This document shows, one piece after another, positions 1-5,436 of a stretch of DNA of 6,361 nt (within the stretch, counting starts at the first letter, position 1; every line of letters begins with the position of its first letter). This DNA comes from an uncultured Clostridia bacterium. GTDB lineage: Bacteria; Bacillota; Clostridia; Christensenellales; Borkfalkiaceae. Under the pieces are notes generated by a model. That model ran no database searches and had not been told where the DNA came from. It was given only the letters and a program-made list of their open reading frames with translations. The stretch lies in NCBI GenBank assembly GCA_934271265.1, contig CAKQRE010000024.1, forward strand, positions 1 through 6,361, written 5' to 3'. The position numbers were made by a program, and so were the translations under genes.

Positions 1-2
1 GC

Positions 3-224
3 CACTCTTCAAAATATATAAACGTAAAAATCAAATCTTCTTCCGATCTCGATACGTTGTTCGGTTTCTCTTATTGGAATTATAATCCGGCAAAACACAA
101 CACGTTTGAGAACTGTACGGTAGAAGCAGGGTCGATCGGCGGTATAATTTGTATTACAACAAAGGCGAATATGGCTGAACCGATCGTGCCTATTGCGGGC
201 GTTGAAGGTCTTAACGTTACTCTT
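3..224 (+). repeat. Internal protein repeat, copy A (truncated by the window edge)
   Basis: This encodes a segment beginning HSSKYINV, containing NTFENC and ending EGLNVTL (74 codons). It matches copy B at 1164-1388 with about 40 % identity by eye and small gaps. It is the C-terminal part of a beta-helix module and runs directly into the Ig-like domains. The matching start of this module should lie upstream of the window. Confidence 0.85.
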
Positions 225-1397
225 AAGAAAGACACTGTCGCCGCCGATAATATGACGGTAGGGCAAGCCGCTGTAATCGAGTTGCCCGATTTAACCGAAA
301 TAACTTCTATCGTTTTAGACGACGAAGAATTTACCGCGTATTCTTTTGAAAACGGAGTGCTGACGATCAATGCCGATGCGTTCACCGCTTTCCAGATAGG
401 CGTTAAAAACTTTGCGGTAACAGGTAAAAACACGCAGGGTCTGACCGTTATTTTCGAAATAACCATGACGGTTGAACTCGTTGCGACTCCCGTAGCTCTG
501 GACGGTACGAGAGAGATCGTTCTTTCCGATGCAAGCGAATACGCCGTAGATTTGGGCGATTACTCCGAAGCCACCGCATTAAGCGCGACTTTTGCGGGCG
601 AAAACGCAACGTTTACAGGCGGAAAATTGACGTTAACCGATGAATATAAAGCCGACGCCCGGAAACACGGCAATCAGGCTTTGGTCGTTACCGTGGAAAA
701 AGACGGCTCGTATTACAGCGTAACGGTAAACGTGCTTGTAATAACGAAATTACTCGTAACGTATGACGACATTAAAGACGCAGTCACTCTCGATGAGAAC
801 AACGTAAAATACGGTTATTACAGGCTTTCCGCGGATCTCGGCGAAACCGCGTGGGTAAATTACGGAAATACAGCAAAATGGAATAACGATAAAGGCGATT
901 TCGGTTTCAGAGGAACGTTCGACGGCGGCAATAAAACCATCGCAACCGTTTTCTTCTCGACCGGTTTATTCGGAACGATAGGAAAAGGCGCGGTGATAAA
1001 AAATATTACTTTCAATCAGAATTATGAATCTAAAAGAGTAATTTTAGGTTACAGCATGGTAGGAGCAAGGCTTGAAAACGTAACGATAAACGTTAAAGGC
1101 AAGGGAGCGACGGCTCTTCCGGCGGTTAATTCCACAGGCGGATTGTTGACGGCGATATATTGTCATTCGTCCGAATTTGTAAACGTGACGATAAATTCTC
1201 AGAATACGGATATCGACACGATTTTCGGAACGAGCGCGTACTACGCTTATCCGACAGGCGTTACTGCGAATACGTTTGAAAACTGCGCGGTTACCGCGAA
1301 ATCTCTTGTCGGTCTTGCGGGTATTGACAGAAACGACAATACAAAAGTATCGCCTTATGCCGACGTCGACGGACTTACCGTAACGCTTCCGGCATAA
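3..1397 (+). CDS. Large repetitive extracellular protein, beta-helix (GLUG-like) plus Ig-like modules, 5' partial
   Basis: The reading frame is open right to the left edge, so this is the C-terminal 464 residues of a longer protein; TTG at 57 is not its start. Domain order: the end of a beta-helix module (3-224), two Ig-like beta-sandwich domains (about 231-482 and 483-758), then a complete beta-helix module (about 759-1388). The helix module contains GTFDGGNKTI (912-941) followed by GLFGTIGKGAVIKNITF (963-1013), the pattern seen in GLUG-type and other right-handed beta-helix surface proteins. The first visible segment is repeated near the C-terminus with a period of about 388 residues. No membrane segment, LPxTG signal or S-layer anchor is seen before the TAA, so attachment must rest on the unseen N-terminus or the protein is released. 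An adhesin or glycan-binding role is inference; no catalytic motif is recognised. Whether it is transcribed with the downstream transporter is unclear. Confidence 0.85.
   Translation, partial: HSSKYINVKIKSSSDLDTLFGFSYWNYNPAKHNTFENCTVEAGSIGGIICITTKANMAEPIVPIAGVEGLNVTLKKDTVAADNMTVGQAAVIELPDLTEITSIVLDDEEFTAYSFENGVLTINADAFTAFQIGVKNFAVTGKNTQGLTVIFEITMTVELVATPVALDGTREIVLSDASEYAVDLGDYSEATALSATFAGENATFTGGKLTLTDEYKADARKHGNQALVVTVEKDGSYYSVTVNVLVITKLLVTYDDIKDAVTLDENNVKYGYYRLSADLGETAWVNYGNTAKWNNDKGDFGFRGTFDGGNKTIATVFFSTGLFGTIGKGAVIKNITFNQNYESKRVILGYSMVGARLENVTINVKGKGATALPAVNSTGGLLTAIYCHSSEFVNVTINSQNTDIDTIFGTSAYYAYPTGVTANTFENCAVTAKSLVGLAGIDRNDNTKVSPYADVDGLTVTLPA
1164..1388 (+). repeat. Internal protein repeat, copy B (C-terminal)
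   Basis: This encodes a segment beginning HSSEFVNV, containing NTFENC and ending DGLTVTL (75 codons), corresponding to copy A at 3-224. Offsets between matching codons are 387 to 390. Only Pro-Ala and the stop follow, so the protein ends almost exactly at the module boundary where copy A continues into Ig-like domains. Confidence 0.85.
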
Positions 1398-1411
1398 AAA
1401 ACAATAACAAG

Positions 1412-1433
1412 CGGGCGGAAAGTTTTCCGCCCG
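1412..1433 (+). terminator. GC-rich hairpin after the first gene; possible terminator or mRNA 3'-end stabiliser
   Basis: CGGGCGGAAA (1412-1421) and TTTCCGCCCG (1424-1433) are perfect inverted complements. Allowing a tetraloop gives a 9-bp stem with loop AGTT. It begins 15 bases after the stop codon of the first gene. The + strand downstream is AAAAAAC rather than a T-run, so it is not a canonical intrinsic terminator in that direction. On the - strand the stem is followed by a T-rich but interrupted stretch. A Rho-independent role without a U-tract, or protection of the 3' end of the upstream mRNA, are the two plausible readings. Confidence 0.5.
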
Positions 1434-1502
1434 AAAAAACAAAAACGTACAATCGCCCGATAAGGAAATTCAAGAACCTTTCGGTAATTAAACATAATTT
1501 AC

Positions 1503-1507
1503 AGGAG
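1503..1507 (+). promoter_or_regulatory. Ribosome binding site of the solute-binding protein gene
   Basis: AGGAG lies six bases before ATG 1514. With the lipoprotein signal peptide that begins immediately at this ATG, it fixes the start against later in-frame ATGs such as the one at residue 14. Confidence 0.85.
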
Positions 1508-1513
1508 TAAAAA

Positions 1514-3283
1514 ATGAAAAGCAAATTTATTAAAAAAGCATTATGCGGCGCTATGGCGTTATGTATGTCTTCCACTCTTATTGCATGTGGCGGTGGAAAC
1601 AAAACATCGACCGGTGGAAACGGCGGAGGATCTTCGTCTGCCGAAACCGGCATTAACGTGCTTCTTTTTACGGGAACGGCAACAAGAAACGGTGCGATAA
1701 AATGGATTCAGGACGCCGCCGCAAGATTTACGGAACTTAAGAAAGACGAATCTTACGAAAGCGGCAAGAAAGGCGTAGACATAACGATTCAGGACAATAA
1801 ACTTATTCCTTACGACAGCCTCAGTTCGGACGGTAACGATATCTATCTCGATGAAGCAAAAGCGGATATGTACACTTATTCGGCATCGAATGAACTGATG
1901 CAACTTGATGAAATTGTAAATTACATCGAAGGCGAGCAGGGGTTGACGATCGACGCGGACGCAAAGAAGAGAATGCTCGGTTACGAAAGCGCGGACGGAC
2001 AACGCCATTATTACGGACTTCCGCAGTACGAATGGAGCAACAGCTTAACTTATGACATAAACTACTTCGAAGAGAAAGGTTTTTATTTTGCAAAACCGGA
2101 CGCAACCAAATCGGTAACTTACGAAGGCAAATACGGAACGGTTAAATTCGTCGATCCTGCGGACATGCAGAAATCCTGCGGTCCCGACGGCGCATACGGC
2201 ACGTCCGACGACGGTTTGCCCTCTTCGCTCGAGGAATTCGCTCAACTTTGTGATTATATTAAATCTCAAGGCGGTTCGCCGTTCATAATTCCGGGCGGCG
2301 CGGGCGGTTCGGTTTATTCCTTCCATATGGTTCAGGCGATCTGGGCGGCTCTCGAAGGCGCGGAGACGATGAAAAGCGTTAAGGCGGAATATTCCGAAAC
2401 TCCCGTTGAGGTCGTAACGGGCTTTAAAGACGGCGAATATTTCTTCGGAGATAAAAATATTCCTATGCCGATAACCGAAAAGGTTGTTTTAAACGATGAA
2501 AACGGTTACAAAATGTACGATATGGCGTCCAGATACTATGCGCTTGCGTTTATGCAGCTCGCAAACGATAACGACTGGTTCCATTCCGAAACCAAATCGG
2601 ACACGAGCGCGGATAAGGTTCAGACGACTTTCATCGCAACCAACGCCAACGAAAGAGCGGCTATGTATATCGACGGAACATATTGGTATCACGAAGCGAA
2701 ACTTTACAACAAAGGTTCGGCGTTCACTCAGTGGAAGAGAACGAGCGGAGGAAAAGAGCGTAAACTCAGCTATATGTGCCTGCCGACGACTTTAAAAGGA
2801 TCGGTAGCGGAAGGCGAGGGCAAAAAGAACACGATGCTTAACGTCGGTTCCTCCTTCATGTTCGTAAACAACCGCGTATCCGAAAACGCAGGCAAGAAGA
2901 AAGCCGTTACCGACTTCCTTAAATTCCTTTATTCGAAAGAGGAGCTTGCGGCGTTCACCGAATACCTCGGAATGAACATTCCTATCAATTACGATTACGA
3001 CGAGAAAAAACTCGGCGATTATTACTACACGAGTTTCAAGAAACTCAGAAGCGAAGCAAACGTTATAACCACTGCTTCCGATAACCCCGTTCAGTATAAA
3101 AACCTTTCGAGTTTCATTCTCGGTTTCGGCGGCGCGCTCAACTATTACACTTATAACGGGCAGGTTATGATGGAAGGTTATCTTCAGGCGTACAGAAACG
3201 GAAGAACGGCGAAGGATATTTATACGGGTTCTACGCTCTCCGAAGCTATCTGGAAAACTTTGCTCGAGAACGCGAAGAAATAA
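1514..3283 (+). CDS. ABC transporter extracellular solute-binding lipoprotein (carbohydrate type)
   Basis: This protein would capture a sugar or oligosaccharide outside the membrane and deliver it to the permeases encoded next. The N-terminus is a lipoprotein signal: basic MKSKFIKK, a hydrophobic stretch, and lipobox LIAC with lipidated Cys25. A Gly/Ser/Asn-rich tether follows (about 26-44). The mature part has features of family 1-like binding proteins: the AAMYIDGTYW segment (382-391), and FLKFLYSKEELAAF then IP (468-490) near the C-terminal lobe. An acidic Gly-rich loop GPDGAYGTSDDGLP (223-236), followed by SLEEF, resembles a loop I recall from many large clostridial sugar-binding proteins; a metal-binding role for it is inference. 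At 589 residues it is longer than the usual 400-450 of MalE-like proteins and similar to the large LplA/YtcQ-like group. The substrate is unknown. The following permease genes on the same strand complete the transporter. Confidence 0.93.
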   Translation: MKSKFIKKALCGAMALCMSSTLIACGGGNKTSTGGNGGGSSSAETGINVLLFTGTATRNGAIKWIQDAAARFTELKKDESYESGKKGVDITIQDNKLIPYDSLSSDGNDIYLDEAKADMYTYSASNELMQLDEIVNYIEGEQGLTIDADAKKRMLGYESADGQRHYYGLPQYEWSNSLTYDINYFEEKGFYFAKPDATKSVTYEGKYGTVKFVDPADMQKSCGPDGAYGTSDDGLPSSLEEFAQLCDYIKSQGGSPFIIPGGAGGSVYSFHMVQAIWAALEGAETMKSVKAEYSETPVEVVTGFKDGEYFFGDKNIPMPITEKVVLNDENGYKMYDMASRYYALAFMQLANDNDWFHSETKSDTSADKVQTTFIATNANERAAMYIDGTYWYHEAKLYNKGSAFTQWKRTSGGKERKLSYMCLPTTLKGSVAEGEGKKNTMLNVGSSFMFVNNRVSENAGKKKAVTDFLKFLYSKEELAAFTEYLGMNIPINYDYDEKKLGDYYYTSFKKLRSEANVITTASDNPVQYKNLSSFILGFGGALNYYTYNGQVMMEGYLQAYRNGRTAKDIYTGSTLSEAIWKTLLENAKK

Positions 3284-3298
3284 CAAGATAAAAACGTT

Positions 3299-3326
3299 GT
3301 CGGTGGGAACGCGATCCCCTGCCGAT
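3299..3326 (+). promoter_or_regulatory. Small upstream stem-loop in the binding protein-permease gap
   Basis: GTCGG (3299-3303) can pair with CCGAT (3322-3326, one G-U), and GGGA (3305-3308) with TCCC (3315-3318), giving a short interrupted hairpin 15 bases after the binding-protein stop. The same bases 3299-3308 are also a near copy of the right arm of the next hairpin, so they have a competing partner. Folding was judged by eye. Confidence 0.4.
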
Positions 3327-3382
3327 TCCGACCGACGGTGGTTTTGTCGCAAAGCTTAAAACAGTAGCCGCCGTCGGTCGGA
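3327..3382 (+). promoter_or_regulatory. Long intercistronic hairpin between binding-protein and permease genes
   Basis: TCCGACCGACGGTGG (3327-3341) pairs with CCGCCGTCGGTCGGA (3368-3382) over 15 bp with a single G-U. GTTTT (3341-3345) and AAAAC (3358-3362) could extend pairing inside the loop, at the cost of the closing G. No T-run follows either arm, so it is not a standard intrinsic terminator. The permease ribosome site (AGAGG, 3391-3395) lies outside the stem. Hairpins in this position are known in binding-protein transporter operons, where they stabilise the upstream message so that the binding protein is made in excess over the permeases. That role is the best inference here. Confidence 0.7.
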
Positions 3383-3404
3383 GCAATTACAGAGGTATTT
3401 TTCT

Positions 3405-4373
3405 ATGACATTCGGAAAAACGGGTAAAAGAATTATCATCGAAAACAAGCGCAGAGCGGTTTTTTCCCTTCTGATGTTAGCGATTCCCATTGCGCATTTT
3501 CTGGTTTTTTATCTGTATATAAATTTAAGTTCGTTCGCATTGGCGTTCAAAAAATATGAAATCATCAGCGGCGTGGGAATGGTGACGAAATTCGCGAAGT
3601 TGGATAACTTCAAAAACGCGCTCGGTCAGCTGTTCAGCGCAAACGGATGGCTCATGATTAAAAATTCGCTTATTTTCGAGGCGATAAATCTGTTTTTCGT
3701 TACGCCTCTCACACTCATTTTCTCTTTTTATATCTATAAAAAGTGCTTTATGAGCAAGTTTTTCAAGGTTATGCTGTTCATGCCGTATATCCTTTCGGAA
3801 ATCATTGTGGCAACGCTTTACAGATGCATGACGAACAACGTAATACCGGAAATAATGAGCAATTGGTTCCACGTTGCCGACGCGACGAAATATCAGCTTC
3901 TCACCGAAGAATCGATGAAAAGAGGCGCGGCGATAGTTTTCAACATAATTATGTGGTTCGGTATAAACAGTCTTATTTATTCGAGTTCTATGGAAGACGT
4001 CAATATTTCCATGTCAGAGGCGGCGCAACTCGACGGGGCTAACGTTGCTCAGGAGTTTATATACGTCACGATACCCACCATTTTTCCGACGATAGTAACG
4101 CTTTTCACCGTCGCTCTGGCGGCGTTGTTCACCGATCAGTTCAGAATGTTTTCTCTGTATAAATATAACGAAGTCGGTTCGCTTGAGAATATCGGACATT
4201 TTCTTTATATGGAAGCATCAAGAGTAGGAAAAACTTCGGGCGGAGGACAGAGTACCACGAACAACACTTACGGCTCGTTGTCGGCGATGGGGCTTTTGCT
4301 TTCTTTCGTCGTAATCCCCGTAACGCTCGTCACGAGGCATCTTTTAAACAAATACGGACCGAGGACGGATTGA
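3405..4373 (+). CDS. ABC transporter permease, LplB-like (carbohydrate)
   Basis: One of the two membrane subunits forming the sugar channel. The 322 residues show about six hydrophobic spans (about 18-40, 85-112, 117-140, 173-194, 222-245 and 289-312) after a short basic N-terminus. The EAA loop that docks with the ATPase is intact: SEAAQLDGAN (204-213), ending in IP at 223-224. The tail RHLLNKYGPRTD and the loop with FRMFSLYKYNEVGS match the LplB/YtcP-type polysaccharide permeases as I know them. The length is normal for the family. The start ATG is preceded by AGAGG nine bases upstream, just beyond the intercistronic hairpin. The next permease starts one base after this stop codon (TGATATG), so the two are surely co-transcribed and probably translationally coupled. 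Confidence 0.93.
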   Translation: MTFGKTGKRIIIENKRRAVFSLLMLAIPIAHFLVFYLYINLSSFALAFKKYEIISGVGMVTKFAKLDNFKNALGQLFSANGWLMIKNSLIFEAINLFFVTPLTLIFSFYIYKKCFMSKFFKVMLFMPYILSEIIVATLYRCMTNNVIPEIMSNWFHVADATKYQLLTEESMKRGAAIVFNIIMWFGINSLIYSSSMEDVNISMSEAAQLDGANVAQEFIYVTIPTIFPTIVTLFTVALAALFTDQFRMFSLYKYNEVGSLENIGHFLYMEASRVGKTSGGGQSTTNNTYGSLSAMGLLLSFVVIPVTLVTRHLLNKYGPRTD

Positions 4374-4374
4374 T

Positions 4375-5427
4375 ATGAAAAAAAGAGTTGAAAGAAATAC
4401 GGTTACGACCGTTATATTCGCGATCGTTTTCGCGATCCTCATTATCTATTCGCTGTCCGTTATCATCACTCTTTTATGGGGAGTGATGACCTCGCTCAAA
4501 AGCCTTGAAGACATTAACGGCGGATTTAACTTTTACACGAGAAAGAACATTCTCGGCTTTCCCGATCTCGACGCAAGCCACGTGTGGATAGATCCGGAAA
4601 CCGGCGAAGAGTACATCTATCACAGCCGCAGAGAGTTCTTTCAGTTATTCAATTACAAACAGGTAATAGAACTCTTTACCTACAAAAAGACAACCTCTTT
4701 TTATGCGAACGGCAGAACGGAGGCGGTTGCGCACTATCAGAAAGTGTGGTTCGGCGGTTCGGTAAACGGGGCTAATAACGCTACGTTTATCGATATTCTG
4801 ATCAACACTGTTCTTTATACGGTCGGCGGCGCGGCTATCATGTGTTTTATGCCCGCTCTCACTGCTTACATAACGGCAAAATACGATTACGTATGGTGTA
4901 AAGCATTACACCTGATAAATATCGTAATAATGTGTATCCCTGTCGTGGGGAGATATCCTACCGAACTTACGTTTTTGAGAAATAGCGGTCTGTATGACAA
5001 TATGCTTGGCAATTATATACAGAAAATGACGGGATCCGGCACATATTACCTTGTGTATTATGCGTTCTTTAAAGGTCTTTCCAATGTTTACAGAGATGCG
5101 GCTTCGATAGACGGAGCTTCGGAGTTTACGATAACGTTCAGAATATATTTTCCTCTTGCGCAAAAAATGATTCTGACGGTGTTTCTCATTCAATTCGTTA
5201 ACCTTTGGAATGACTATCAGACGTTATATCTGTATCTTCCGTCTTATCCCACGTTTGCGTATATGGTATTTTATAAAGTAATAGAGGCAACGGATAACAC
5301 AATGTTTCAGGAGTTGCCTATGAAAACGGCAGCATGTATGTTCCTTGCCGTTCCGGTACTTATATTGTTCATTATATTCAAAGATAAGCTGATGGGCAGC
5401 ATATCTCTCGGCGGTATCAAAGAATAA
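4375..5427 (+). CDS. ABC transporter permease, LplC/MalG-like (carbohydrate), with enlarged first extracytoplasmic loop
   Basis: The partner permease of the preceding gene. Predicted spans are at about 11-37, 138-164, 177-197, 220-236, 264-283 and 322-337. The EAA loop is RDAASIDGASEFTITFRIYF then P260, with Asp in place of the first Glu; this is a conservative change and the core DGA is kept. The motif LWNDYQTLYLYLP (277-289) and the tail ending in GGIKE are typical of MalG/LplC-type subunits. At 350 residues it is longer than the usual 270-300. The excess lies between span 1 and span 2 (about 43-135), a hydrophilic aromatic-rich stretch containing HVWIDPETGEEYIYHSRREF (69-88). A GAGG sits ten bases before the ATG. 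No ATPase gene follows, so a shared ATPase elsewhere in the genome is expected. Confidence 0.92.
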   Translation: MKKRVERNTVTTVIFAIVFAILIIYSLSVIITLLWGVMTSLKSLEDINGGFNFYTRKNILGFPDLDASHVWIDPETGEEYIYHSRREFFQLFNYKQVIELFTYKKTTSFYANGRTEAVAHYQKVWFGGSVNGANNATFIDILINTVLYTVGGAAIMCFMPALTAYITAKYDYVWCKALHLINIVIMCIPVVGRYPTELTFLRNSGLYDNMLGNYIQKMTGSGTYYLVYYAFFKGLSNVYRDAASIDGASEFTITFRIYFPLAQKMILTVFLIQFVNLWNDYQTLYLYLPSYPTFAYMVFYKVIEATDNTMFQELPMKTAACMFLAVPVLILFIIFKDKLMGSISLGGIKE

Positions 5428-5432
5428 GGAGG
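5426..5432 (+). promoter_or_regulatory. Ribosome binding site overlapping the permease stop codon
   Basis: AAGGAGG shares its first two bases with the TAA (5425-5427) of the second permease and sits four bases before ATG 5437. It fixes the start of the last gene and ties its translation to the transporter transcript. Confidence 0.88.
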
Positions 5433-5436
5433 AAAA

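Noticed and set aside
1164..1388. Repeat as a mobile element or CRISPR-like array
   Set aside because: The similarity is at protein level, in frame and inside one gene, with diverged nucleotides. There are no terminal inverted repeats, spacers or transposase.
1044..1442. 132-residue minus-strand reading frame over the first gene and the hairpin at 1412
   Set aside because: It is Arg/Cys-rich with no recognisable motif, antisense to a protein segment with a clear internal repeat, and includes the hairpin in its first codons.
1469..1498. Possible promoter TTCAAG - 18 bases - CATAAT before the binding-protein gene
   Set aside because: The -35 match is poor, and the implied start of transcription (about 1505) would fall inside the ribosome site at 1503-1507, leaving no usable leader.
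2496..2795. 99-residue plus-strand reading frame inside the binding-protein gene
   Set aside because: It is a frame-shifted shadow rich in Arg, Thr and Ser. The overlapping frame carries conserved binding-protein motifs without interruption.
2792..3352. 186-residue minus-strand reading frame opposite the binding-protein gene
   Set aside because: It lies antisense to a well-supported lipoprotein gene, has no ribosome site or recognisable domain, and is rich in residues expected from the reverse complement of the coding strand.
3344..3372. TTGTCG as a -35 box for a separate permease promoter
   Set aside because: At the correct spacing the -10 position is GCCGCC, and both elements lie in the hairpin region.
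3327..3382. Hairpin as a canonical intrinsic terminator
   Set aside because: No T-run follows either arm, and the downstream permease genes would then lack any visible promoter.
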